From Desulfopila aestuarii DSM 18488 (GTDB taxonomy: Bacteria; Desulfobacterota; Desulfobulbia; Desulfobulbales; Desulfocapsaceae), in assembly GCF_900143695.1 (NCBI RefSeq), contig NZ_FRFE01000014.1:82953-146952 (forward strand): DNA of 64,000 nt. The letters run 5' to 3'. The notes below the pieces were generated by a model that worked only from the letters and a program-made list of their open reading frames with translations, did no database searches and had not been told where the DNA came from. A program made the position numbers and the translations under genes. Each line of letters opens with the position of its first letter. Position 1 is the first letter of the stretch. This document shows, in pieces, positions 46,596 through 54,583 of the stretch.

Positions 46596-47567
46596 TTACT
46601 GAATAAGGCCGGCTTCTTTGGCGATCCCGCGCATCCGATCGACGCGTTTTTTCACATCGTCATCAAACTCTTTGCCGGCCATGTTGAGGGGCAGCAGTCC
46701 TTTCTCTTTCTGGATCTTGGCAAATTCCTCGGTAGCATAGGCAGCTTTGAACTTCTCTACCCAGGCATTGTAGGCGTCGTCCGAGACATTTTTACCCATG
46801 TAATAGCCGCGCATAATGGTCCACTCGGCATCATAGCCCAGCTCTTTCGTGGTAGGAATCTCAGCAAATGGCGCCGGCAAACGGTCAGGCGACATGACCG
46901 CCAGAACACGCATGGTGCCTGTACCAAGGTGTGAGACCATCTCGCCGACATCGCCAAAATACACTTCGATGCTTCCACCGAGCAGACCTGTTATTGCATC
47001 GCCGCCGCCATCATATGCGACATAACGCATTTTCTTGGGATCTTTCTCGATGGATTTGATAAGGAGGGCAGCTTTCATCCAGTCCTGAGAACCGACTGAA
47101 CCACCGGCGCCAACCACCACAGTGGATTCACCCTGCTTAAAGGCATCCATCAGCTCGGCAAGCGTTTTGAATTTAGAATCGTTCCGGACAACCACGGCGC
47201 CAAAATCGGCTCCTGCGGTCGCCAGCCAGCGCACGTCGTTTTCAGTCCATTCACCATATTTGCCGGTGGCGATATTCAAAAGCGAACCAGAGGAAAAGGC
47301 AACGATGGCATTCGGATCATCGGTACGGGTAGTGTTGAACATGTTTATGGCCACAGCGCCGATCCCGCCCGGCATAAAGGTGACCTGCATCAGCTCTTGC
47401 AGCTGATCCTTCAGGCCTGTCTGAGCAATTCGGCAAGTCAGGTCAAAACCTCCACCCGGTTTGGCCGGGGCAACACATTCCGGTTTGTCGATGGTGGCGG
47501 CAAAGGCCGAGCCGGCAATAAGTGATGTGCAAAGCAGTGCGGTTGCAGCGAATCTGTTCAGTTTCAT
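46596..47567 (-). CDS. tctC: Tripartite tricarboxylate transporter substrate-binding protein TctC
   Basis: A 323-residue periplasmic protein. Signal peptide MKLNRFAATALLCTSLIAGS... with cleavage after AFA. The family motif P-x-KPGGGFD at about 36-42 (here APAKPGGGFDLTCRI) and VVVGAGGSVGSQDW are present; a cysteine pair in the first 45 residues of the precursor (ECVAPAK and LTCRIAQ) may form a disulfide. It captures carboxylates for TctBA. GGAGGAAGT precedes ATG 47567. First gene of the operon, downstream of the shared element at 47735-47820. Confidence 0.95.
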   Translation of the reverse strand: MKLNRFAATALLCTSLIAGSAFAATIDKPECVAPAKPGGGFDLTCRIAQTGLKDQLQELMQVTFMPGGIGAVAINMFNTTRTDDPNAIVAFSSGSLLNIATGKYGEWTENDVRWLATAGADFGAVVVRNDSKFKTLAELMDAFKQGESTVVVGAGGSVGSQDWMKAALLIKSIEKDPKKMRYVAYDGGGDAITGLLGGSIEVYFGDVGEMVSHLGTGTMRVLAVMSPDRLPAPFAEIPTTKELGYDAEWTIMRGYYMGKNVSDDAYNAWVEKFKAAYATEEFAKIQKEKGLLPLNMAGKEFDDDVKKRVDRMRGIAKEAGLIQ

Positions 47568-47922
47568 ACTTCCTCCGATATGCTGAAATGGATGGTGGGA
47601 TACAGGAGCCGGATTCGGCCCTGAAAATCATCTGATACTCCTTTTGTTTGATCCTGCAGAGAGCTTGAAAGCTCAGGTAGTCATTGCGACATTTATGTAG
47701 ATTGCGATGAGTCTGTGACGATTATGTAAACAAACACTAACACTACTCACTAACCTACTGTCAACATGTGGCTTTTTATCGTATTTTTGTTCTTTAACTC
47801 GACTTATGCAACTTGTGTCGCTTGCCATAAGCATCCTGAGTCGGCAATGTGATCAATGGGCATAGCTCCGCCACTATGCGTTGTATCTTGCCAATCGCAC
47901 AGGGTGTTCCTCTCATCAATAA
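47568..47922. other. Intergenic region between korC and tctC with the shared tct/kor element
   Basis: A 355-base region. It holds the 86-base element (listed separately) about 170 bases before the tctC start. Between the element and tctC there is no gene. On the korC side, GCATAG and CTATGC around 47859-47879 could form a 6-bp hairpin, without a T-run, so no convincing terminator for kor is seen. Confidence 0.6.
47735..47820 (-). promoter_or_regulatory. Shared promoter/activator element, tct copy
   Basis: About 86 bases that align without gaps to 50751-50836; over the last 63 bases (47758-47820) 50 positions are identical. It contains TTGACA on the minus strand (47764-47759) with a GTTAGT 17 bases further, an AT-rich spacer and, at the right end, the dyad CGAC-N13-GTCG built on two direct 9-mers (CGACTTATG CAACTTGTG). 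This looks like an activator site upstream of a sigma-70-like promoter reading toward tctC. Confidence 0.7.
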
Positions 47923-48480
47923 TCAGTAGAATTTTCGGTATTGATATTGCGATCCCAAAACCAGACCCAGGTCAAAAGCCCGCATATTCAGGTTGATGAA
48001 ATCCTGTGGTATTCTTTCTTCTAAAACCTGCATGATTGCTTCCGGCTCCAGAATCTGGGTAATGCCGATCAGTGCACCAAGAGTGCAGATATTGTAGACG
48101 ATAGGCTTACCAATCTTCTCCATTACCTGGTCATACATCGGCAGCTCAAGCTGTTTGGCATCGGCTTTCCTTGTGGTCTGGACAAAGCGAGGATCACTCA
48201 GCAGCAGACCTCCTGGGCGGGTGATCGAAGCAAATTCGTTATACGCATCCTGGGTAAGGGTGATCAGCACATTGGCCTCGGTCACTCCGGGATAATATAT
48301 GGCACTATCCGAGAGAATGATATCACTCCGGGTGGCGCCCCCCCTGGCCGCAGCGCCATAAGCCTGGGTCTGCGTGGCGTTCTTGCCACTGTAGATTACC
48401 GCCGCTTCCGCAAGTATAATGGCGGCAGTAATCACTCCCTGGCCACCTGAACCGGAAAAAACAAGCCGCATCACGTTCAT
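47923..48480 (-). CDS. korC: 2-oxoacid:ferredoxin oxidoreductase gamma subunit (KorC)
   Basis: A 185-residue gamma subunit beginning MNVMRLVFSGSGGQGVITAA, the glycine-rich CoA-binding signature of the family, and with the AYGAAARGGATRSDIILSD motif near 45-62. It completes the 2-oxoacid oxidoreductase with KorA, KorB and the ferredoxin KorD. Its ATG overlaps the korB stop (48477-48480) and has GGAGGA upstream. Last gene of the korDABC operon. Confidence 0.93.
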   Translation of the reverse strand: MNVMRLVFSGSGGQGVITAAIILAEAAVIYSGKNATQTQAYGAAARGGATRSDIILSDSAIYYPGVTEANVLITLTQDAYNEFASITRPGGLLLSDPRFVQTTRKADAKQLELPMYDQVMEKIGKPIVYNICTLGALIGITQILEPEAIMQVLEERIPQDFINLNMRAFDLGLVLGSQYQYRKFY

Positions 48481-49286
48481 TTCACATTCCTCCTTTGGGC
48501 ATGCTCGACAATTTTCCCGTACTCAATACAATACTCCGCCCGCTCCTCCTGAATGAAAATACCCCTGGCAACCAGGTTGGGATTTTCCTCCAACTGTTTT
48601 GAACCCAGTTTTGCGGTATTGGTCTTATGTAATTCAAGCATGGCAACCGCATCCCCTTCCTTATTCTTTCGTCCATAATGAGTTGGACACTGGGAGAGAA
48701 TCTCCACCACTGAAAAGCCTTTGTGCATTATCGCTTTTTTCAGAATCTCTGTCGATTCCCGGGCGTGATAGGCGGTAGAACGTGCCACAAAAGACGCTCC
48801 TGCCGCAATAGCCAGTTTGACCACGTCAAAGTTGGCATCGATTGTGGTATACGGGGCGGTAGTTGCTTTGACACCGGGGCCGGAAAGTGGTGAGAACTGG
48901 CCACCAGTCATCCCGTAGATCCGGTTGTTCATGACAATGGCGGTGATATCGATATTGCGGCGGGCGGCATGAATGAAGTGATTGCCACCAATAGCCAGGG
49001 CATCACCATCTCCCATGGGCACCAGCAGGGTCAGCTCCGGCTTGGAAAGTTTTACCCCTGTGGCAAAAGCCAGGGCCCGGCCGTGCAGGGTATGCAGGGA
49101 ATGAAAATCGACATAGCCGGATATCCTCGCCGAACAGCCGATTCCCGAAGTCATGACGATATCGTTCTTGCTCAGCTCAAGCTCTTCCACCGCCCGCAGC
49201 AGCGAATTGAGAATCGTGCCGTGACCGCAGCCAGGGCACCACATGTGGGGAAAAAAACGTTGTCGTAAATAGTCTGTAACGGCCAT
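48477..49286 (-). CDS. korB: 2-oxoacid:ferredoxin oxidoreductase beta subunit (KorB, TPP-binding)
   Basis: A 269-residue TPP subunit counted from ATG 49286 with AAAGGAG upstream; the frame upstream to 49343 overlaps korA and is not needed. Cluster/TPP features: MWCPGCGHGTILNSLLRAVEEL, the GDG...N TPP motif (MGDGDALAIGGNHFIHAARRN) and MNNRIYGMTGGQFSP. It decarboxylates the 2-oxoacid and passes electrons via its Fe-S cluster. Same operon as korA, one base between them. Confidence 0.94.
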   Translation of the reverse strand: MAVTDYLRQRFFPHMWCPGCGHGTILNSLLRAVEELELSKNDIVMTSGIGCSARISGYVDFHSLHTLHGRALAFATGVKLSKPELTLLVPMGDGDALAIGGNHFIHAARRNIDITAIVMNNRIYGMTGGQFSPLSGPGVKATTAPYTTIDANFDVVKLAIAAGASFVARSTAYHARESTEILKKAIMHKGFSVVEILSQCPTHYGRKNKEGDAVAMLELHKTNTAKLGSKQLEENPNLVARGIFIQEERAEYCIEYGKIVEHAQRRNVK

Positions 49287-49287
49287 G

Positions 49288-50436
49288 TCACACTCCTTTG
49301 CCCTGGATAACGCGCAAGAGCTTCTTGATATCATGGGGGGCAATCAGTTTCCCGTCAATCCGATTCGCCAGAAAAACCCTCTCAGGATGTTCAACGGCAG
49401 ACTTCACCTGGGCCAGGACCTGGCCCATATTCATCTCCACCACCACAACTGCACGGGCAGCGGCGCATTTCTCCCGAACAACTTCCGTGGGAAACGGCCA
49501 AATACTCTGCAGTTCGAGCACCCCAATCCGTTCGCCACGCTTTCGTCGCTCTTCTGCAAGGTGGATAGCTGAACGGGCGGAAGAACCGTAGGAAACCATG
49601 ATATAGTGGGCGTCTTCGAGGTAATATTCCTTATAACGGGTAATGGCGTGAACGTTGTTTTCTATCTTGTCGACCAGATGGCGAAGCAACTGGTTGACCA
49701 CCTTCGGGTTGGCTGACGGGAAACCCCACATGTCATGATAGAGTCCGGTAACATTATAACGATGATCACCCCCGAAATCTGACATGGGCAAGCGTCCATC
49801 CTCGCGCGGCAGGTAGGGATGGTAATCCACATCCTTGCCAAGTGAGGTGCGCAGCCGATCAATAATTTGAAGTTCATCCTTTGCGGGGATGGTGAGCTTT
49901 TCCCGCATATGCCCCACCGCTTCATCAAGCAGCAGAACCACCGGAGTCCGGTAAGTTTCAGCAAGATTGAAGGCATCCACGGTCATGGCAAAAATGTCCT
50001 GGTGGTTGGAAGCTGTAAGGGCAATGATCGAATGATCGCCATGGGTTCCCCATCTGGCCTGGTTGATATCACCCTGGCTCACATGGGTCGGGTTACCGGT
50101 GGAAGGACCGCCCCGCTGTACATTGACGATTACACATGGGATCTCAGCCATACAGGCATAACCGATTGCCTCCTGCTTTAAGGAAAAACCAGGGCCGCTG
50201 GTGGCGGTCATTACCTTGTGGCCGGTGAGCGATGCACCGATGATCGCGCACATTGAGGCTATCTCGTCTTCCATCTGAATGAACTTTCCGCCATTTGTTG
50301 GCAGACGTCCGGAAAGCAGCTCAGCTATTTCCGTCGACGGAGTAATCGGATAGCCGGCAAAAAATTCCAACCCGGCATAGAGAGCGCCCTCGACGCAGGC
50401 CTCATTCCCCTGAACAAACCGTATCATCTCAGTCAT
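49288..50436 (-). CDS. korA: 2-oxoacid:ferredoxin oxidoreductase alpha subunit (KorA)
   Basis: A 382-residue alpha subunit: FAGYPITPSTEIAELLSG near the N-terminus, the TSGPGFSLKQEAIGYACMAEIPCVIVNVQRGGPSTGNPTHVSQGD segment and the C-terminal domain VLELQSIWPFPTEVVREKCAAARAVVVVEMNMGQ. The four-subunit layout with separate small ferredoxin and the TCA neighbours favour 2-oxoglutarate as substrate, giving succinyl-CoA and reduced ferredoxin, but a branched-chain 2-oxoacid enzyme is not excluded. Overlaps korD by eight bases. Confidence 0.92.
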   Translation of the reverse strand: MTEMIRFVQGNEACVEGALYAGLEFFAGYPITPSTEIAELLSGRLPTNGGKFIQMEDEIASMCAIIGASLTGHKVMTATSGPGFSLKQEAIGYACMAEIPCVIVNVQRGGPSTGNPTHVSQGDINQARWGTHGDHSIIALTASNHQDIFAMTVDAFNLAETYRTPVVLLLDEAVGHMREKLTIPAKDELQIIDRLRTSLGKDVDYHPYLPREDGRLPMSDFGGDHRYNVTGLYHDMWGFPSANPKVVNQLLRHLVDKIENNVHAITRYKEYYLEDAHYIMVSYGSSARSAIHLAEERRKRGERIGVLELQSIWPFPTEVVREKCAAARAVVVVEMNMGQVLAQVKSAVEHPERVFLANRIDGKLIAPHDIKKLLRVIQGKGV

Positions 50437-50650
50437 CTCGTTCTCCCTCTTCCATAATTACCTCAATGGCAAGATCGGGACACCTGATCTCACAGAGCTT
50501 GCAGCAGATACAGTCTTCCAACCGTAGAGCGACTGCCTTGTCGGACTGGTCCAATTCCAGTACATGTTTCGGGCAAAGAGCGACGCAGATGCCGCACCCC
50601 TTGCACCAATCACGGTTGATTCGATGCTCTTTCAATGTTTTTTTGGCCAT
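50429..50650 (-). CDS. korD: Ferredoxin subunit of the 2-oxoacid oxidoreductase (KorD)
   Basis: A 73-residue 2[4Fe-4S] protein counted from ATG 50650 with AGAGGG upstream. Two cluster motifs are complete: CKGCGICVALCP and CICCKLCEIRCP. It carries electrons from the TPP subunit to free ferredoxin. First gene of korDABC, with the shared promoter element 100-186 bases upstream. Confidence 0.95.
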   Translation of the reverse strand: MAKKTLKEHRINRDWCKGCGICVALCPKHVLELDQSDKAVALRLEDCICCKLCEIRCPDLAIEVIMEEGERDD

Positions 50651-50980
50651 TGTTCCCTCTTTATTTGAGAGCATGTGAAGTAATACAACCTGAAACTGCC
50701 CCGCCATGCATGATAGTGTCATAAAGAATCATCATGACTACCTGATACAACAGTAACACCATCAGTTAACACACTGTCTACAATTGGTTTTTTCTGCTAT
50801 TTTTATTGTTTAATTCAACTTATGCAACTTATGTTGAGCACCAACCCTTTCACCCATATCATGTGGCGACACTATGAACACAACGGCAGCTCTTTCCGTA
50901 TTGATCATATCCATACGATGCAGATCTTTCCTCACCATATGGAATGGTAAAAATACGCTTTTCCTTTTATACTTCCCGGT
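50651..50980. other. Divergent control region of korDABC and the CitA/CitB-type system
   Basis: A 330-base region between korD (minus) and the sensor kinase gene (plus). It contains the second copy of the shared element (50751-50836, listed separately). Nothing else coding is supported; a 126-codon minus-strand frame across 50810-51190 is antisense to the kinase and looks random. Confidence 0.6.
50751..50836 (-). promoter_or_regulatory. Shared promoter/activator element, kor copy
   Basis: Ungapped relative of 47735-47820. Its right end is the dyad TCAAC-N13-GTTGA made of two perfect direct repeats (CAACTTATG CAACTTATG) followed by TTG. In the tct copy the arms are CGAC and GTCG, so paired positions change together, which supports a real protein-binding dyad. 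On the minus strand TAGACA (50780-50775) and GTTACT 17 bases on could be the -35 and -10 of the korD promoter. Orientation relative to the regulated operon is the same in both copies. Confidence 0.7.
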
Positions 50981-52603
50981 ATGAACATCTCTGCTGCTGG
51001 TTTCTACAATGTTATTCGTCCCAGGCGACTGCTGGACTCGGTCTCCATTATCATCATGATATTGGTAGTGGCCCTGCTTGTTGCTTTTGGTTCGATCTTT
51101 TCTCAGATGGCGTTTGACATTGTCGACAAGCAGATGCAAAAGAGGGCTATCCAGACGGCTGAACAGCTGGCCGGCCTTACTGCTATACATGATTTTATTC
51201 AGTCATCATCCGATTCAAAAAGGATCTTCACGCCGATCACCGACTTCGTTCCGCTGCCGACGGACGCCGAATATGTATTTGTCACCGATATCCACGGTAA
51301 ACTGATCAGCCACCCGGATTCCGCATTAATCGGCACTCACCTCAAAGACACTTTGGCTACACGAGCGTTGATCTACGGCAGCGCCTACACACAACGTACC
51401 CTGGAAAACGGCCGCCCCTATATCCGCGGCAGTGTGCCGGTGATTGACAAGCGGTATAGAATTATCGGCATGGTTTCCGTAGGCTATCCTCTCGACACGC
51501 TGCGCAAGGCATCCGATGATTATCTTGAAAAAATCATTTTCTTCACTTTTGTCTTCATCACTCTCGGCCTTATTGCCGCCATTTTCATTGCCAAGGGGGT
51601 CAAATGGATTATTTTCGGCCTTGAGCCAGCGGAAATCGCCTACATGTTTCAGGAACGAAGCGCCCTCATCGAATCGATCCGGGAGGGCATTATCTCAACT
51701 GATGCAAAGGGCACTATCACCCTCGTCAATGAAGCTGCATTGAAGACGCTCGATCTCCATGATCGACGCGATCTAGAAAAACATCCTTTGCGCGATTTTT
51801 TCCCGGCCCTCGATGTGCCCCATATTCTCCAAACCGGCGAACCTGTTTCGGACCGGGAGTTCGTGCTGGCTGGCATCCCTATCATCGTCAACGTCGAACC
51901 TGTCGGCGATCGTCGAGGACTGGTGGTCACCTTCAGGAAAAAAGAAGATATCGACATGATCGCCCGCGAGCTTTCTCAGGTGCAGACCTTCTCCGATATG
52001 CTACGGGCCCAGACCCATGAATATTCCAATAACCTGCACACCATTGTTGGCCTGATCCAGATCGGCGCCTACCAGGATGTTCTCGATTATATCGCCGATG
52101 AAACCACCGGGCATCGAAAGCTGATTCGCTTTCTCGCTGAAAACCTGCCCGACCGCATTCTTTCATCGATGATCATCGGCAAGTACATGCATGCCAGCGA
52201 ACACAAGGTGGAATTTTTCATCGACCCGGAAAGTCGCATGATCGACCTGCCCGACACCCTTGATCGTCACACTCTCACCACCGCACTTGGTAATATTATC
52301 GACAATGGCATTGAAGCCGCCGCAGCTGCAGGCACCAAACCGCGCATCAGTCTGTTTATGTCCGATTTCGGTAATGATCTGATCTTTGAGATTGAAGATT
52401 CCGGCAAAGGAATAGACATAGAAATAGCTGATCGCATCTTTGAAAAGGGTATCTCGTCAAAAGGTGGTAATCAGCGCGGCTATGGGCTCTATCTCGCCAA
52501 AAGGGCTATCGACACCCTTGGCGGCACCATCGAACTCGAACCGGGCGAGACAAGAGGAACCAGATTTGATATCATCATCCCCAAGAAGGGTTATGCGCCA
52601 TGA
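50981..52603 (+). CDS. CitA/DcuS-family sensor histidine kinase
   Basis: A 540-residue membrane kinase. Membrane helices at about 20-43 and 184-205 enclose a periplasmic PAS-like (sCache) sensor with the family motif YVFVTDIHGKLISHPDSALIGT (about 98-119) and IRGSVPVID. A cytoplasmic PAS follows (about 215-330), then the SpoOB-type phospho-acceptor LRAQTHEYSNNLHTIVG with His at about 346, and a HATPase domain (DNGIEAA, EDSGKGI, RGYGLYLAKRAIDTLGG). Members sense citrate, fumarate or other di/tricarboxylates. Here it sits next to kor and tct genes. The stop overlaps the regulator start (ATGA at 52600-52603). Confidence 0.94.
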   Translation: MNISAAGFYNVIRPRRLLDSVSIIIMILVVALLVAFGSIFSQMAFDIVDKQMQKRAIQTAEQLAGLTAIHDFIQSSSDSKRIFTPITDFVPLPTDAEYVFVTDIHGKLISHPDSALIGTHLKDTLATRALIYGSAYTQRTLENGRPYIRGSVPVIDKRYRIIGMVSVGYPLDTLRKASDDYLEKIIFFTFVFITLGLIAAIFIAKGVKWIIFGLEPAEIAYMFQERSALIESIREGIISTDAKGTITLVNEAALKTLDLHDRRDLEKHPLRDFFPALDVPHILQTGEPVSDREFVLAGIPIIVNVEPVGDRRGLVVTFRKKEDIDMIARELSQVQTFSDMLRAQTHEYSNNLHTIVGLIQIGAYQDVLDYIADETTGHRKLIRFLAENLPDRILSSMIIGKYMHASEHKVEFFIDPESRMIDLPDTLDRHTLTTALGNIIDNGIEAAAAAGTKPRISLFMSDFGNDLIFEIEDSGKGIDIEIADRIFEKGISSKGGNQRGYGLYLAKRAIDTLGGTIELEPGETRGTRFDIIIPKKGYAP

Positions 52604-53301
52604 ACAATCTTGAAGTACTGATAGTTGAAGACAATATCAAGATCTCCCGGACCCATCAGGCCTTTGTGGATAAGATTGGCGGCTTTACCGTGACAGGCAT
52701 CGCCACCACGATTGCAGAAGCAAAGCTGCTCACCGAAACCCTTGAACCCGATCTTATTCTGCTCGATATCTATTTTTCGGAATCAAACGGCATCGAATTT
52801 TTAAAAGAACTTCGAACCAGCCACCAACAGACTGATGTTATTCTCATAACCGCGGCCAGGGAGGTAGAGATGCTGCACAGCGCCCTCCAGGGCGGTGCTT
52901 TTGACTATATGATAAAGCCGGTATTTTTCGAACGATTCCAGGAGTCGCTCACCAACTACCGGAACTATCGCACCCAACTCGCCACCACCGACACCCTGAC
53001 CCAGGCCGAAGCCGACCGACTCTTTCGAAAAGCGGCACCTGCCGTCGCCATGGGAAGTGACGATGTACCCAAAGGCATCGACACCGTCACTCTCAACTCG
53101 ATCATGGCAGTTTTTCAGGAAGATAGCGGCAGGATCATGAGCGCCACGGAAATGGGTAACACCATCGGGGTCAGCAGGACCACGGCCCGCAAATACCTTG
53201 AATACCTGATCTCTGAAGGACTGCTCGCCATCCAGCTCGATTACGGCACCAAAGGACGACCGGAACGGAAATATCGTCTGCAGCATGGAGATGGGCAATA
53301 G
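52600..53301 (+). CDS. CitB/DcuR-family response regulator
   Basis: A 233-residue regulator. The receiver (1-120) has the acidic pair ED at 10-11, the phospho-acceptor Asp at about 56 (LILLDIYFSESNG) and Lys near 107 (MIKPVFFERF). The C-terminal winged/HTH part (about 155-228) reads SATEMGNTIGVSRTTARKYLEYLISEGLL, typical of CitB/DcuR. Partner of the kinase immediately upstream. The direct-repeat dyads in the tct and kor promoter elements are its most likely targets, by position and family habit; this is inference. Confidence 0.94.
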   Translation: MNNLEVLIVEDNIKISRTHQAFVDKIGGFTVTGIATTIAEAKLLTETLEPDLILLDIYFSESNGIEFLKELRTSHQQTDVILITAAREVEMLHSALQGGAFDYMIKPVFFERFQESLTNYRNYRTQLATTDTLTQAEADRLFRKAAPAVAMGSDDVPKGIDTVTLNSIMAVFQEDSGRIMSATEMGNTIGVSRTTARKYLEYLISEGLLAIQLDYGTKGRPERKYRLQHGDGQ

Positions 53302-53337
53302 AATTGTGACATTGCTTGCACAGGAGACAAGCTAACG

Positions 53338-54552
53338 ATGGCAGAAAAACCGAGCTACAGAGAACTTGAGGAAAAAGTCCGCGAGCTGGAACAATCATCG
53401 CAACAGCGAAAGCGTTTCGAAGCCATCAACACCTCACTTTTTGCGATTGCCAATGCTGTCAACACCACGAAAAATCGTGATCAGTTATTCAAAGCGATCC
53501 ATCTCGCCCTCAGCCCAGTCATCGACACCACCAACTTCTATATTGCCCTGTACGACAAGTGTAAGGACAGCATTCACTTCCCCTATTTCGTTGATTCAGT
53601 CGATGAACATTATCCTCCAGTTATTGATGTCAGTAAAACCGCGTCCCTCACGGCCGATGTCATCCGAACAGGTACGCCTCTACTTATCGACAATACCGCA
53701 ATTCTCCGTCGGCGAGCAGCAAGTCATTTTCCAATCCCTGCATGTACGCCATCAGCGATCTGGCTCGGTGTACCCCTCAAAACCCAGGCTGATATAATTG
53801 GTGTCATGGCTGTTCAGAGTTATCTTGACCCCCTGTGCTATGATCAGACCGACCTGGAGGTTATGGTGGCTGTAGCCGATCAGGTAGCCATAGCCCTTGA
53901 CCGGAAGCGAAAAGAGAAAGAGCTGATTGAAAGCGAGGAGCGATTTCGTCGTATTGTCGCCACCGCAAATGAAGGTATTGTCAGCCTCGGTGCAGACTGG
54001 CGCATTGTCTATGCAAATGAGCATTTCGCCAAAATGCTGGAATATGAGCTTGAGGAATTGTCTGGAAAACCGTTTGAAGATCTCATTTGGAAAGAAGATG
54101 TTGATAACTTTGCCACCCAAAAAGAAGAGCGCAGCCATGGTGTACACAAAAATTTCGAGCGAACCTTCAAAACCAAAAACGGGAATCCTCTCAAAGCCCT
54201 GGTATCGGCAACCGCGATACTCAATGATGACAACCAGTTCATCGGTTCATTCGGGATGATCACAGATATCACCACCCTCAAAAATACGGAAGCCAAACTC
54301 CAGGAAACAGTCACCCAACTTCGCCAGGCTCTTGAACAGATAAAAACCTTGCATGGCATTATTCCCATCTGTGCCCACTGTAAAAATATTCGTGACGACC
54401 AAGGAGCGTGGAAACAGCTTGAAACCTATATCAGAGAACACACAGAAGCGCAGTTCAGCCATGGCATTTGCCCGACTTGTCTGGAAAAACACTATCCTGA
54501 TCTTGTAGAGGAGGTAGCTGCTTCTTCTAAAAGTAAAAAGCCTTCCAGTTAA
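53338..54552 (+). CDS. GAF-PAS sensor protein with C-terminal CxxC pair, no output kinase
   Basis: A 404-residue soluble protein. A short coil (1-30) is followed by a GAF domain (about 30-195, ending VMAVADQVAIALDRKRKEKELIESEERF), a PAS domain with PAC (about 197-320, IVATANEGIVSLGADWRIVYAN), a coil and a C-terminal module of about 50 residues with two CxxC pairs (IPICAHCKNIRDDQGAW and HGICPTCLEKHYP). This tail recurs in deltaproteobacterial sensor proteins and may bind zinc, a cluster or a partner. No kinase, cyclase or DNA-binding domain is present. It lies 36 bases after the CitB-type regulator and may be in its operon. Confidence 0.85.
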   Translation: MAEKPSYRELEEKVRELEQSSQQRKRFEAINTSLFAIANAVNTTKNRDQLFKAIHLALSPVIDTTNFYIALYDKCKDSIHFPYFVDSVDEHYPPVIDVSKTASLTADVIRTGTPLLIDNTAILRRRAASHFPIPACTPSAIWLGVPLKTQADIIGVMAVQSYLDPLCYDQTDLEVMVAVADQVAIALDRKRKEKELIESEERFRRIVATANEGIVSLGADWRIVYANEHFAKMLEYELEELSGKPFEDLIWKEDVDNFATQKEERSHGVHKNFERTFKTKNGNPLKALVSATAILNDDNQFIGSFGMITDITTLKNTEAKLQETVTQLRQALEQIKTLHGIIPICAHCKNIRDDQGAWKQLETYIREHTEAQFSHGICPTCLEKHYPDLVEEVAASSKSKKPSS

Positions 54553-54583
54553 TTTTCTTTACTGATCTTTCAAATCATCATGC

